Below are positions 49,001 to 58,703 of a DNA stretch of 63,119 nucleotides, piece by piece. A program made the position numbers and the translations under genes. Below the pieces are notes generated by a model. The model worked only from the letters and a program-made list of their open reading frames with translations, was not told where the DNA came from and did no database searches. The number at the start of each line of letters is the position of its first letter. The first letter of the stretch is position 1. Origin of the DNA: Alienimonas chondri (GTDB taxonomy: Bacteria; Planctomycetota; Planctomycetia; Planctomycetales; Planctomycetaceae); contig NZ_WTPX01000009.1 in assembly GCF_013036045.1 (NCBI RefSeq), forward strand, positions 1 to 63,119. The letters are read 5' to 3'.

Positions 49001-50316
49001 CGCACGTCGTTCGGCAGGCCCAGCCGGGTCCGGGCCAGCTGCGCCCATGGGCCGCGGTCGTCGTGAACGAGATAGGCTCGATAGTGCTCCTGCGCGCCCT
49101 CGTCGCCCAGCGTGTGCAGGCTCTCGGCGAGATGAAAGTGAGCTTCGGGCAGGTCGCCGTGGATCGCCAGTGCCGTGCGGAACGCCTTGCTCGCGGAGCG
49201 ATGCTCGCCGCCGCTCGCCCGCACGCAGCCGAGTTGCACCCAGGCTTCGAGGTAGCGCGGGTCATGCTCTGTCGCCGCTCGGTAGCGTTCTGCCGCGGCG
49301 TCGGGACGGCCGGTGCGAAACAGGGCGTCGGCGAGGTGAAAGTGAGCCTCGGGATGCGCCGGTTCCTTCGCCAGACAGGCTCGCAGCGCCGGCTCCGCGG
49401 CGGCGGGGTCGTCGGCGTCCAACCGCTCGATGCCGAGCCGGAGCCACTGGGCGGCGGTGCGACGCTCGGGCCGTTCGCCGTCCGCATCCGGCAGGCGGAG
49501 CAGGGCGGGGGAGGGCGGCTCGCCTTCCGGGGACGCGGGTTCGAGCGAGGCGTCCGCAGCGAACTCCAACACCCGCTGCCCGCTCGCCGGTTCACGCAGT
49601 CCCGCGTCGTCCCGGACCAGCAGACGCCCATCGTGAGCGAGCAATTCGAGCCGTCCCGCGGCGATCGCGTCCTCGCCGAAGACCTCCGTCAGGGACGCCA
49701 ACCCGGCTTCCAACTCCGAACGGGACACGCCCGCGGCTAACAGCTTCGCCAGCGTTCGGGTGCGGGCGACCTCGGCGAAGTCGAAGTACGGCAACCGGTG
49801 CACCGTCTTCACCGGCCGAATCAATCCGTCTCGCGCCCAGCGGCGGATGCGGCCGGGCGTCACGTCCAACAGGCCGGACAGCATCGCCGGCGTGTAGAGG
49901 CGTCGCACGCCCGCGGAGAGATCCGCGTCGAGCGGGGCGCTGAGTCCCGCGGCCCGCAGCCAATCGCTCTCGGCGAGCACCCGCACGGTCGCCTCGCCGG
50001 TGCGATTCCACTCCGCCGCGTGGCGGAACTTCACGGTCGGGGCGCCGTCGTCGGCCAGCGGCCAGCCCTCCTCGCCCACCACCAGCAGCGTCGTGCTTCG
50101 AGTGAGGCGCTCTGTGAACGTCCCCCCGAGGTCCGCGACCAGCCGTGCCGCTGCGGCGTGCGTCATGCTCGCCAATGTGCCGGTGAAGGCGATCGTCTCC
50201 CCGGCGAGCGGCGGCGGATCGGCGGGTTCGGTCGACGGCGGGTCGACGGCGTCCTCCGACGAATCGTCGCCGACGGCTTCCAGCGATTCGGCAGATGGGA
50301 GCGATTCCGCGGGCAC
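48997..50316 (-). CDS. BRCT - MerR-type HTH - TPR fusion protein
   Basis: 439 residues with three modules. Residues about 36-125 form a BRCT domain of the DNA ligase type (AGETIAFTGTLASMTHAAA, TTLLVVGEEG, ESDWLRAAG). About 133-205 is a MerR-like winged helix (LYTPAMLSGLLDVTPGRIRRWARDGLI, then YFDFAEVARTRTL). From about 275 to the end are four or so TPR units with a repeated EAHFHLADAL pattern. Such a combination suggests a DNA- or phosphoprotein-linked scaffold or regulator; the function is unknown. Start ATG 50316 is followed by an acidic linker. Confidence 0.8.
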   Translation of the reverse strand: MPAESLPSAESLEAVGDDSSEDAVDPPSTEPADPPPLAGETIAFTGTLASMTHAAAARLVADLGGTFTERLTRSTTLLVVGEEGWPLADDGAPTVKFRHAAEWNRTGEATVRVLAESDWLRAAGLSAPLDADLSAGVRRLYTPAMLSGLLDVTPGRIRRWARDGLIRPVKTVHRLPYFDFAEVARTRTLAKLLAAGVSRSELEAGLASLTEVFGEDAIAAGRLELLAHDGRLLVRDDAGLREPASGQRVLEFAADASLEPASPEGEPPSPALLRLPDADGERPERRTAAQWLRLGIERLDADDPAAAEPALRACLAKEPAHPEAHFHLADALFRTGRPDAAAERYRAATEHDPRYLEAWVQLGCVRASGGEHRSASKAFRTALAIHGDLPEAHFHLAESLHTLGDEGAQEHYRAYLVHDDRGPWAQLARTRLGLPNDVR

Positions 50317-50432
50317 GAGTCTGCGGGTCGGGGCGGGGAACGGATGTGGCAGGCGGCCGCGTGTCGGGCGGCAATTCTCTGCGGTAGTTTAGGAGCCTCC
50401 TTCGCCCCGCGCGCTCCCCCACCGGCCTCGTG

Positions 50433-51734
50433 ATGTCTTCGTCCGCCTCGTCCGCCCCCGCCTCCGGCCTGCAGACCGCCGGTCTGTCGCAAGCCGATCC
50501 CGACGTCTTCGCCGCGATCGAGCGCGAGCGGGGTCGCCAGACCGACGGCCTCGAACTGATCGCCAGCGAGAACTACACCAGCGCCGCCGTGATGGAGGCC
50601 CAGGGCACCTGCCTGACGAACAAGTACGCCGAGGGCTACCCCGGCCGCCGCTACTACGGCGGATGCGAGTACGTCGACCAGATCGAGAACCTCGCCCGCG
50701 ACCGGGCGAAGGAACTGTTCGGGGCGGAGCACGCCAACGTCCAGCCGCACGCCGGCAGCCAGGCGAACTTCGCCGCCTTCAGTGCGATCCTCAAGCCGGG
50801 CGAGACGTTCCTCGCCATGGACCTCGCCCACGGCGGGCACCTGACGCACGGCATGCACCTGAACGTCAGCGGCCAGTTCTTCAAGCCCGTCCACTACGGC
50901 GTCCGGCAGAGCGATCACCGGATCGACTTCGATCAGGTCGCGGCTCTGGCGAAGGAGCACAAGCCGAAGATGATCGTCGCCGGCGCCAGCGCCTACCCGC
51001 GGGAGATCGAGCACGCCCGCTTCGCCGAGATCGCCGAGGAGGTCGGCGCGAAGCTGCTGGTCGACATGGCCCACTACAGCGGCCTCGTCGCCGCGAAACT
51101 GCACGACGATCCCGTGAATGTGGCGGACGTGGTCACCAGCACGACCCACAAGACGCTCCGCGGCCCCCGCAGCGGGGTGATCCTCTGTCGGGAAGAGTTG
51201 GCGAAAGCGATCGACCGGCAAGTGTTCCCCGGCTCGCAGGGCGGCCCGCTGATGCACGCGGTCGCGGGGAAGGCCGTTTGCTTCCGCGAAGCGTTGCAGC
51301 CGGAGTTCAAGCAGTACGCCCAGCAGGTGCTCGACAACGCCCAGGCGCTCGGCGAGGCGCTGGCCGCGGGCGGCGTCACCCTGGTCAGCGGCGGCACGGA
51401 CAACCACCTGTTGCTCTGCGACGTCACCGCCGTGGGCACCACCGGCAAGATCGCGGAGAAGGCCCTCGACGCCGCCGGCGTGACGGTCAACAAGAACATG
51501 ATCCCGTTCGACCCCCGCAAGCCGATGGACCCCAGCGGCATTCGCTTCGGCACCGCCGCCCTCACCACCCGCGGCATGAAGCAGGACGAGATGAAACGCG
51601 TCGCCGCGTGGGTGCTCGAAGTGCTCGCCAACCCAGAAGACGAAGCTCTGATCAAACGCACCCACGAAGCCGTGACGGAGTTCACCCGCAACTACCCGGT
51701 CCCGGGCGTTAGCGCGGTCGGGGAGACCAAATGA
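50433..51734 (+). CDS. glyA: Serine hydroxymethyltransferase
   Basis: 433 residues. It converts serine and tetrahydrofolate to glycine and methylene-tetrahydrofolate, supplying one-carbon units. Family motifs: [34 protein letters not shown], the HLTHG segment, PLP Lys in [12 protein letters not shown] and [13 protein letters not shown] 50433 is chosen; a GTG one codon earlier is also in frame. The next gene starts within its stop codon (ATGA), although that gene has a very different composition. Confidence 0.97.
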   Translation: MSSSASSAPASGLQTAGLSQADPDVFAAIERERGRQTDGLELIASENYTSAAVMEAQGTCLTNKYAEGYPGRRYYGGCEYVDQIENLARDRAKELFGAEHANVQPHAGSQANFAAFSAILKPGETFLAMDLAHGGHLTHGMHLNVSGQFFKPVHYGVRQSDHRIDFDQVAALAKEHKPKMIVAGASAYPREIEHARFAEIAEEVGAKLLVDMAHYSGLVAAKLHDDPVNVADVVTSTTHKTLRGPRSGVILCREELAKAIDRQVFPGSQGGPLMHAVAGKAVCFREALQPEFKQYAQQVLDNAQALGEALAAGGVTLVSGGTDNHLLLCDVTAVGTTGKIAEKALDAAGVTVNKNMIPFDPRKPMDPSGIRFGTAALTTRGMKQDEMKRVAAWVLEVLANPEDEALIKRTHEAVTEFTRNYPVPGVSAVGETK

Positions 51735-52237
51735 ACTGGCTGTGGCAGAATCCGCCTGCGTTTTGGCAGTGGGCAGGCATCGCAGTCACATGCATTGGGG
51801 CAGGGCTCTCGCTCGCAGCGGTCCTATTCGCTCGCTCTGCGCGAGACCAAGCGAGGCGTGCAGCGTCACGGACCCGCAGGCTCAACTCGCTCGGAAAGCT
51901 AGAGTCCCTCAGGTTAGACCTCGACGAGCTAAATCGAGCAGCTACACGAGGTGAATGTGAAGCTGTTGCGACCCTAGCAAACAGGTTGCTTTTCACGATT
52001 GCGAGAATGAAGCCCGTTTCACTCGATGCGGTTGTGGAAGTCGATGCTCACATCTGTTGCCGACAACTGCTGGAAGAACTTACAGCGGTCACAGAGGTAG
52101 CTACAATCGTCGGTCGAAAGCCGCCACGAGCCGTACAACTTCAGCAATTGCGCAACGCAACAGGTAAGATTCAACTCTTAGCTGGCGAACTCACGGCAAT
52201 CGCGGAACGGTCCTTGAGGGTCGAAAATGAAACTTAG
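51731..52237 (+). CDS. Hypothetical membrane-anchored helical protein, lower GC
   Basis: 168 residues, starting inside the glyA stop. A hydrophobic segment at about 10-34 ([23 protein letters not shown], shortened: [14 protein letters not shown]) is a membrane anchor. The remainder is basic just after the helix ([13 protein letters not shown]), then long amphipathic helices that could form a coiled coil, with paired Cys in [11 protein letters not shown]. No family recognised. The DNA is visibly lower in GC, about half by eye against roughly two thirds nearby, which suggests recent acquisition. It overlaps the next gene by 11 bases. Confidence 0.65.
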   Translation: MNWLWQNPPAFWQWAGIAVTCIGAGLSLAAVLFARSARDQARRAASRTRRLNSLGKLESLRLDLDELNRAATRGECEAVATLANRLLFTIARMKPVSLDAVVEVDAHICCRQLLEELTAVTEVATIVGRKPPRAVQLQQLRNATGKIQLLAGELTAIAERSLRVENET

Positions 52238-52664
52238 CACTGAGTACGATTACATCTCTGGGCGGGCTAACCGAGCATCAGATCTGGCTCAACTAGGCAG
52301 TCGCGTCGAAGAAATTCTTGAGAATACTCGTCGCGGCAGCGCGATTTGGATGTCGACAGGACACCCCGACATCTACTTGAGCGACCTCGGTGACGACCGC
52401 TCGCTAGAGGTTGGGATCGAGTCGTCCAACTGTGTCTTCCGGATTCGTAACCACACCGGGCGCAAGGAGTTCAATGTGTCGCTTCCGTGTCCAAATCTAT
52501 TGGATTTCAAAGAGACCGGCGGGAGTCGAGCGGAACTTAACAGCTTGGAACTGTTAGTCTTGGCAGCAGCGGATAAAGCCCGAAAAGCTGAACTCCCACA
52601 GGCTAGGTTTGGCTCCCAGTTGTTACTCCCAGTCGAAGAGGATTCAGCCGCAGTGGTGAGTTGA
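52227..52664 (+). CDS. Hypothetical soluble protein, lower GC, partner of the preceding gene
   Basis: 145 residues. The ATG at 52227 lies inside the end of the preceding gene, suggesting coupled translation. Not recognised. The N-terminal 35 residues are helical, the middle is beta-like (SAIWMSTGHPDIYLSDLGDD, EVGIESSNCVFRIRNH, EFNVSLPCPNLL) and the end is helical again. No signal or membrane segment, so it may work in the cytoplasm with the anchored protein. Its last 62 bases overlap the end of larE on the other strand. The composition matches the preceding gene. Confidence 0.65.
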   Translation: MKLSTEYDYISGRANRASDLAQLGSRVEEILENTRRGSAIWMSTGHPDIYLSDLGDDRSLEVGIESSNCVFRIRNHTGRKEFNVSLPCPNLLDFKETGGSRAELNSLELLVLAAADKARKAELPQARFGSQLLLPVEEDSAAVVS

Positions 52665-53481
52665 GGCTCCCGCTACGAAACCCCTCCAAATCGAGGGTCA
52701 CGTAGCGGAAGCCCAGTCGCTTGAGTTCCTCGCTGACCGCCGCCGCTTCGCCGCAGACGCGGGGCAGGGCGGGGCGGGGGACTTCAACGCGGGCCAGTTC
52801 GTTCGCCTCGCAGCGGACGCGGCACTCCCGCAAGTCGAACGTCGCTTTGAGCCAGACTTCCGCGGCGTCGACGCGGCGGACGCGTTCCTCCGTCACCGGC
52901 ACGCCGTAGGCGATCCGGCTGCTCAGGCAGGGACTCGCCGGCTTGTCCCACACCGGCAGGTTCCAAGCTTGGGCCAACGCCCGCACGTCGGCTTTGGTGA
53001 AGCCGCACTCCAACAGCGGACTGCGGACGCCCCGGTTGCTGGCGGCCCGCATGCCGGGGCGGTGGTCGCCGGCGTCGTCGGCGTTGGCGCCGTTGACCAC
53101 CGCGTCCACGCCTAACTCCGGCAACAGATCGCCGAGTCGGTCGTAGAGTTCGCTTTTGCAGTGAAAGCAGCGGTCGGAGGCGTTCGCAAGGTAGTCCGGC
53201 GAGGCGAACTCGTTCGTCTTGAGCACGCGATGCCGGATGCCGATCGCCGTCGCGACCTCCGTCGCCGTGTCTAACTCCCCGGCCGCGAGGCTGGGGCTGT
53301 CGGCGGTGACGGCGACCGCGTTCTCTCCGCAGGCCAATGCGGCCGCTTTCGCGACGACGGCGCTGTCCACCCCGCCGCTAAACGCGACCGCCGCACGTCC
53401 CATTCCACGCAGCACGTCGAGCAACCGATCGCGCTTCGCGGCGAGTTCGGGGGAGAGCGGGGGGGATTGAACGGCGGGCAT
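52603..53481 (-). CDS. larE: LarE-type ATP-dependent sulfur transferase
   Basis: 292 residues. A PP-loop ATPase of the LarE family, which sacrifices a cysteine sulfur to build the nickel-pincer cofactor of lactate racemase. The PP-loop is SGGVDS at 35-40, a DRCFHCKSELY block follows near 103-113, and the likely sacrificial Cys is C185 in PASPCLSSRI. The usual C-terminal end VTLDLEGFRSGSLN is followed by 17 extra residues read from the lower-GC cassette before a stop. larB and larC are not in the window, so the role here could be another sulfur transfer. Confidence 0.88.
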   Translation of the reverse strand: MPAVQSPPLSPELAAKRDRLLDVLRGMGRAAVAFSGGVDSAVVAKAAALACGENAVAVTADSPSLAAGELDTATEVATAIGIRHRVLKTNEFASPDYLANASDRCFHCKSELYDRLGDLLPELGVDAVVNGANADDAGDHRPGMRAASNRGVRSPLLECGFTKADVRALAQAWNLPVWDKPASPCLSSRIAYGVPVTEERVRRVDAAEVWLKATFDLRECRVRCEANELARVEVPRPALPRVCGEAAAVSEELKRLGFRYVTLDLEGFRSGSLNSPLRLNPLRLGVTTGSQT

Positions 53482-53577
53482 CGACCGATTCTAGCGAGAC
53501 CGGCCGGGATCGTGGCGAACCTCGCGGTCCCCGGACCGGGTACACTCGTCCCGCCGCACCGCCCGTCCACCTCTTCT

Positions 53578-55287
53578 ATGACCCCGCCGATGCGCCCGCC
53601 CCGTCCCCGTCTCCTCACGGCCGTCGCCGTCCTCAGCGTCGTCGCAGCGATGGCTCTCTCGCCCGCTCCGGTGGCCGCTCAGGGCGAGTTGACGCGTGAG
53701 CAACGGGTCGAACTCGTCGGGTTGAAGCGAGATGCGGTCCGACTGGGCGGGTTGCTGCGTCGCGGCGAGACCGAAGATGCGAAGGCGATGCTGGCCGAGG
53801 TGGAGGCCCGCTTCGCCAAGCTCAAAGAGGCGACCGGCGGCCTGGAAGGCGACCGCTACGCGGGACTCATCGAGGAAGATCTCGCCGAAGCTCGCACCGC
53901 GCTGGCCCCGGGAGCCGCCCCCGTCGAAGATGAACCTCATCCCGAAATGGACGACATGCCGGTGGACGGCCCCGCCATGAACGGGAATATGGCCGGCGGA
54001 AACGCCATGGCCGGCGGCGCGATGGACACGGGCGACAGCGGGGCGGGGGGGATCACCTTCTCCAAAGACGTCGCCCCCACGCTGGTGAACATGTGCGGCC
54101 GCTGCCACATGAACGGGCAGGCCCGCGGCGGGTTTGAGATGAACAGCTATCAGGAGCTGATGGACAGCGGCTACGTCGACACCGACGACCCCGAGGGCGG
54201 TCGCATGATCCGCCTGATGGGGCAAATCGAGCAGCCGAAGATGCCCCCGGGCAACGCCCGCATCAAACGCAGCCAATGGACCAACGCCCGTGATTGGGCC
54301 GTCGCCGGAGCCAAGCTGGACAAGGGCAATCCGAGCGCCCCGATGCGGTCGCTCGTGCCCACTGCAGCGCAGCTTGCCCGGGCAGCGATGGCGAAGATGA
54401 GCGACGGCGAACTCGCCGCCGCTCGACTCGAACGAGCGAACGAACTGTTCAAGAAGGCGTTGCGCCGTTCGACGCCGACGGTCGTTCAGGTTCCCGATTC
54501 CGCCTCCCCCGTCACCGGGGGGTTGATCCTGATCGGCAACGTGGACGAGGCCCGGCTCAACCAGATCGCGGATTGGATCAAGAAGGACGCCGAACGCCTC
54601 GAACCGCTGGCCGGCGAGGACGGCCTCGGCGGGCGCGGACCGCTGACCGTGTTCGTGATGAAAAGCCGCTTCGACTATCAGGAGTTCCACGCCGCCGCCA
54701 GCGGTTTGTTCGAGGTGCCGGCCAGCGTGACCGCCGACGCCACGGTCCCCGACGACGGCAGCGACGCCTACATCGCGCTGCAGGACCTGCGGGACGACGC
54801 GACGCAGTCCGATCCGGGCATGCGGGCGAACGTGATCTTCGGGCTATCCGAAGCCGCGATGGCGGGGCGGGGCGGGGACGTGCCTGCCTGGTTGTCTGCG
54901 GGCCTCGGCCCCGCGATCGCGTTCGACGTGGATTCGCAGAATCCCGCCTTGCGGGCGATGTCCGATCGGCTGCCGGGCGCCTTGTCGCGGCTCTCGAAGC
55001 CGGACGAACTGCTCATGCCCGGCACCTTCGCTCCGGAAGAGATGCCGGCCGTCGGCGCCGCAATGGTCTCCGTCCTGCGGAAAAACGGCGGCGACAAGAA
55101 GCTCGGCCAGTTGCTCAACGTGATGGCCGCCTCCGCTCCCGCGGAGGAACCGGCGATGATGATGAACGCCATGCGACGCGGGAACCGCAACCGCGGCGAC
55201 GGCGGAGCGGCGGCGTTGTTGCAGGTTTACGGCGCGACCCCGGCTCAATTGGCGGCCCGCCTCGTCGCGGCGGCGCGCGGGCGGTAG
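53578..55287 (+). CDS. Secreted planctomycete-type cytochrome domain protein
   Basis: 569 residues from ATG 53578, which gives a signal peptide ending in AAQG near residue 36. A Met/Gly/Ala-rich linker (about 120-160) leads to a c-type haem segment (ITFSKDVAPTLVNMCGRCHM, CxxCH at 173-177; MNSYQELMDSGY follows), the PSCyt1 pattern of planctomycetes. The C-terminal 370 residues are a mixed helical and strand region ending in an alanine-rich stretch, perhaps a degraded DUF1570-like peptidase domain; I cannot see an HExxH. It probably works in the periplasm in electron transfer or redox sensing. Confidence 0.8.
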   Translation: MTPPMRPPRPRLLTAVAVLSVVAAMALSPAPVAAQGELTREQRVELVGLKRDAVRLGGLLRRGETEDAKAMLAEVEARFAKLKEATGGLEGDRYAGLIEEDLAEARTALAPGAAPVEDEPHPEMDDMPVDGPAMNGNMAGGNAMAGGAMDTGDSGAGGITFSKDVAPTLVNMCGRCHMNGQARGGFEMNSYQELMDSGYVDTDDPEGGRMIRLMGQIEQPKMPPGNARIKRSQWTNARDWAVAGAKLDKGNPSAPMRSLVPTAAQLARAAMAKMSDGELAAARLERANELFKKALRRSTPTVVQVPDSASPVTGGLILIGNVDEARLNQIADWIKKDAERLEPLAGEDGLGGRGPLTVFVMKSRFDYQEFHAAASGLFEVPASVTADATVPDDGSDAYIALQDLRDDATQSDPGMRANVIFGLSEAAMAGRGGDVPAWLSAGLGPAIAFDVDSQNPALRAMSDRLPGALSRLSKPDELLMPGTFAPEEMPAVGAAMVSVLRKNGGDKKLGQLLNVMAASAPAEEPAMMMNAMRRGNRNRGDGGAAALLQVYGATPAQLAARLVAAARGR

Positions 55288-55298
55288 TCGGGGCCGAT

Positions 55299-55318
55299 CG
55301 ACGGACGGTCGTCCGTCG
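55299..55318 (+). terminator. Hairpin after the cytochrome gene, weak terminator
   Basis: CGACGGAC and GTCCGTCG form a perfect 8-base stem around a GGTC loop, 11 bases past the stop. There is no T run, so a factor-independent terminator is not secure. Confidence 0.3.
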
Positions 55319-55406
55319 TGGCCGACTGGCGTTCCTTGGACAAGAACGGGGCGGGGGGGGAACCTATACTGGTTCTCCCGCCGCCCCGCTTCGTTTCGCC
55401 CCGTCC

Positions 55407-56570
55407 ATGCCCGCGCCCGATGTGTTGATCGTCGGCGGGGGCGTGATCGGACTCAGCTGCGGGGTCGAACTCGGTCGACGCGGCCGCTCTGTCACGGTCT
55501 TGGAACGCGGCGAGGTCGGCGCCCAGACCGGGCCGGCGAGTTGGGCGGGCGCCGGCATGCTGCCGCCGGCGTCGCTGGAACTCGCCGTCACCCCGCGAGA
55601 TCGCCTGCGGGCGCTGTCCCACGCTCGCTGGGACGATTGGGCCGCGGCTTTGCGAGAGGAAACCAGCGTCGAGATCGGCTATTCACGTCGCGGCTCGCTG
55701 CACGTCTCGCACCCAAATCTCGGCGGGGAGTTTGCGTCGGGGCAGGAGGCCGAAGCCTACGTCACGTCTTTGCAGCAGGTCGGCGTTCGTGCGGCACGAT
55801 TGAGGCCGGACGACGGGCGCCTGCATGCTCCCGGGCTGTCGCGAGACGTGTCCGAACTCATCCGCGTGCCGGCCGCCGGGCAGGTTCGCAATCCCCGCTT
55901 GCTGCGGGCTTTACGCGGGGCGGGCCACGGAATGGTGGAGGTTCGCGAAGGCGTGCCGGTCCGATCGCTGCGGCGATCGGGCGGACGCATCGTCGGCGTC
56001 ACGACCGAGACGGGGGAGCGAATCGACGCCGGAGCGGTTCTGATCTGCGGCGGAGCGTGGACCGGCGGCCTGCTGGCAGACGCCGGATTCGCAGCCCCGG
56101 TTCGTCCCGTCCGCGGACAAATCGCGCTGCTGCGCACGCGACCGGGACTGTTCTCGGCGACGATCGAATGCGGACGGAGATACCTCGTCCCGCGGACCGA
56201 CGGTCGGCTGATCGTCGGCGCGACGCAGGAGGAGGCCGGCTTTCATGCGACGACCACCGCGGGCGGCCTCGCCGAATTGCTCGACTTCGCCCGCACGCTC
56301 GCGCCGGTTCTGGAGGAGGCGACCGTCGAACGGTGTTGGGCGGGTCTGCGTCCCGGAACGCCCGACGGCAACCCGCTGCTCGGTCGCGTTCCCCAAGCTG
56401 ACGGGGAACCTTACAACCGACTTCTCCTCGCCGCCGGCCACTTCCGCGACGGTCTCCAACAAAGCCCCGGCACTGCCGCGATCCTCGCAGATCTCATCGA
56501 GGGGAACGCCCCCGCAATCTCGCTGGACGGGTTCGCCCCCGACCGATTTTCGAAGCCGGAGGCTGAGTGA
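55407..56570 (+). CDS. thiO: Glycine oxidase ThiO-like FAD oxidoreductase
   Basis: 387 residues. It begins with the FAD-binding [20 protein letters not shown], followed by a DAO-family layout ([55 protein letters not shown]). ThiO makes the imine of glycine used to build the thiazole of thiamine. No other thi gene is adjacent, so a different amine substrate is possible. The ATG at 55407 is preferred: the frame runs far upstream but overlaps the cytochrome gene. Its stop overlaps the dtd start. Confidence 0.85.
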   Translation: MPAPDVLIVGGGVIGLSCGVELGRRGRSVTVLERGEVGAQTGPASWAGAGMLPPASLELAVTPRDRLRALSHARWDDWAAALREETSVEIGYSRRGSLHVSHPNLGGEFASGQEAEAYVTSLQQVGVRAARLRPDDGRLHAPGLSRDVSELIRVPAAGQVRNPRLLRALRGAGHGMVEVREGVPVRSLRRSGGRIVGVTTETGERIDAGAVLICGGAWTGGLLADAGFAAPVRPVRGQIALLRTRPGLFSATIECGRRYLVPRTDGRLIVGATQEEAGFHATTTAGGLAELLDFARTLAPVLEEATVERCWAGLRPGTPDGNPLLGRVPQADGEPYNRLLLAAGHFRDGLQQSPGTAAILADLIEGNAPAISLDGFAPDRFSKPEAE

Positions 56571-57052
56571 TGCGCGCCGTGGTGCAGCGAGTTTCGGACG
56601 CGTCCGTGACGGTCGAGGGGACCGTCGTGGGGGAGATCGGCCGCGGCTTGCTAGTGCTGTTAGGCGTGGAAGAGGGAGACGGGGAGGCCGATCTGAAGTG
56701 GCTCGCGGCGAAGGTCGCGGGCCTGCGGATCTTCAAGGACGCCGAGGGCAAAATGAACCGGTCCGTCACGGAGTTGGTACGAGACCGAGCGGCCGACGAC
56801 GCTCAACCGCCGGCCGGCGTGCTGGTGGTCAGTCAGTTCACGCTGCTGGGCGACTGCCGCACGGGGCGACGCCCCAGCTTCAAAACCGCTGCCGAACCGG
56901 GCGAGGCCGATCGCCTGTACCAAGCGTTCTGCGAACGACTGCGGGCCGAAGGGCTATTCGTCGCCACGGGGGTGTTCCGGGCGACGATGGCGGTTTCGCT
57001 GACGAACGACGGCCCGGTCACGCTGCTGGTCGATAGCCGCAAGCAGTTCTGA
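56570..57052 (+). CDS. dtd: D-aminoacyl-tRNA deacylase
   Basis: 160 residues. It removes D-amino acids wrongly attached to tRNAs and also glycine from tRNA-Ala. The family motifs are [31 protein letters not shown] and [11 protein letters not shown], the last carrying the Gly-cisPro clamp. Normal length is about 145-160. The ATG at 56570 shares its A with the thiO stop (TGATG); a GTG one codon earlier is possible. Confidence 0.95.
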   Translation: MRAVVQRVSDASVTVEGTVVGEIGRGLLVLLGVEEGDGEADLKWLAAKVAGLRIFKDAEGKMNRSVTELVRDRAADDAQPPAGVLVVSQFTLLGDCRTGRRPSFKTAAEPGEADRLYQAFCERLRAEGLFVATGVFRATMAVSLTNDGPVTLLVDSRKQF

Positions 57053-57203
57053 GCGGCGTCCGGATTTCTCCCGAAACAGTCGCGACCGAATCGCCCTTCC
57101 CGGCGGTCCGGACAATTCGATAGCTTGGGCCGATTCGCCCCGGAGGATCGGGGCTGCGCACGCCGTTCCGTCCGCCCCGTTCTCCAAGGAAGGGCCCTTC
57201 GCC

Positions 57204-58553
57204 ATGTGGTTCGACCTCGTTGTCGCCGCCATTCTCCTGTTCTGCATGGTGCGGGGCGCACGGAAGGGGTTCCTGTGGCAACTCGCCGCGATCGCCGCGG
57301 TGGTGCTTTGCTTCGTGTTCGCGGAGACCGCGTCCTTAGCGATCGCGCCCTACTTGAAAATCGATCCGCCGCTGAACCGGTGGGTCTCGATGCTGCTGCT
57401 TTACGTGGCGTGCTCCTTCGTCTGCTTCGCCGTCGCGCGGGGGCTGCAGAACGGACTGGAGAAGGCGAAGTTCGAAGACTACGACCGGCACCTCGGCGGT
57501 CTGTTCGGGCTGATCAAAGGCGCCGGCATCGCCGTGATCGTGACGTTTTTCGCGGTGACGCTTTCGGAAACCGCCCGGCCGTCCGTGCTCGCATCGCACA
57601 GCGGGCACGCCGCGGCGGTCGTGATGGACAAACTCTCGCCGGTGTTCCCGGAGGAACTGGGCAAGGTGCTCAAGCCGTATCTGGATGAGTTCCAGGGCTT
57701 CGAGGACGAGTTTCACGGCTCGCACCTCGCGGAGGGCAGCGAGGATCTGGACGACATTTTCGGCGAAGGCGATCCGTCCGATGACGGATTCGGCGGATTC
57801 GGCGGATTCGGCGACGACTTCGGCGGCGAGTTCGATGATCGTGGCCCGATCGCGGGGAATGACTCGTCTCAGGCGGGCGACGGCTTCGGGGGCGATCCAT
57901 TTGGCTGGGGTTCGCGTCCGAGCGGCGATCGCGTCTCCGGCACGCCGATCAGCGGCGACGGAGCCTTCGGTGACTCACGCTTCGGCGGAGACGACTTCGG
58001 GGCACAACCGGGAGCCGATTCCGGGGAACGGGCTGATTGGTTCCGAGACGGCTCCTTGAACACGGACCGGCTGAGAGACGAAGCCGGGGGCCTAGCCCGA
58101 GACATGATGAATGACGTGCCCGAAGAGACCCGCCGCAACCTGACCGATTCGCTCACCGAGGCGGCGACCGGCGCCGCCCGGCGCCGGGTGGAAGACGGGC
58201 TGGGCGTGCGGCTCGACGACTTCCTCGGCGGCGACCCGACCCGGCCCGCCGCCGATCCGGCCGCCGTCGCCCGACCGTCGCGGCAAGAGCTGATCGCGGA
58301 GATCGCCGCGATCTACAACCGCGACGAGGACGTGCAGGCGATGATCCGCAGTCAGTCCGCCCGGGCCCTCGGACCGGTGCCGGAAGATGCGGCGCTGGAC
58401 GTCCTCCAAGACTGGCTCGCCGATCTCCGCGGGCCGGCCGCCGGCCCGGACCCGGATCCGACGACGACCAAGTCGACGACGCTCCGCGAGCGGATCACCC
58501 GACGTCTCACCGCACGCACCGCGCGGCCGGGAGCGTCGACGTCGCTCCGGTGA
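57204..58553 (+). CDS. CvpA family membrane protein with long acidic Gly-rich tail
   Basis: 449 residues. The first 165 match CvpA (colicin V production/accessory) proteins: four hydrophobic helices with FDLVVAAILLFCMVRGARKGFLWQL and KFEDYDRHLGGLFGLIKGAG. CvpA members are about 160-200 residues and of debated function in envelope or biofilm processes. The remaining 280 residues are a low-complexity, Gly/Phe/Asp-rich extension with a short tandem GFGG repeat near 57785-57815, then a helical C-terminus. Function of the tail unknown. It may be exported or cytoplasmic. Confidence 0.85.
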   Translation: MWFDLVVAAILLFCMVRGARKGFLWQLAAIAAVVLCFVFAETASLAIAPYLKIDPPLNRWVSMLLLYVACSFVCFAVARGLQNGLEKAKFEDYDRHLGGLFGLIKGAGIAVIVTFFAVTLSETARPSVLASHSGHAAAVVMDKLSPVFPEELGKVLKPYLDEFQGFEDEFHGSHLAEGSEDLDDIFGEGDPSDDGFGGFGGFGDDFGGEFDDRGPIAGNDSSQAGDGFGGDPFGWGSRPSGDRVSGTPISGDGAFGDSRFGGDDFGAQPGADSGERADWFRDGSLNTDRLRDEAGGLARDMMNDVPEETRRNLTDSLTEAATGAARRRVEDGLGVRLDDFLGGDPTRPAADPAAVARPSRQELIAEIAAIYNRDEDVQAMIRSQSARALGPVPEDAALDVLQDWLADLRGPAAGPDPDPTTTKSTTLRERITRRLTARTARPGASTSLR

Positions 58554-58703
58554 GCGAGAGCCGGCGGGGAACCGTCCCGACGAACGTCGCCGCCCGTTGG
58601 GTCGAACCCACCAAGTCCTACGCCTGAAGGGTCAGAATCAGGCCCAGTTTGACATAACGGGCATTATCGGACGTTACTGGCATTCCCCCGAGGGGAGAAT
58701 GGA

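Noticed and set aside
50317-50432. Riboswitch upstream of glyA
   Set aside because: No glycine- or SAM-riboswitch core pattern is recognisable in this short GC-rich leader.
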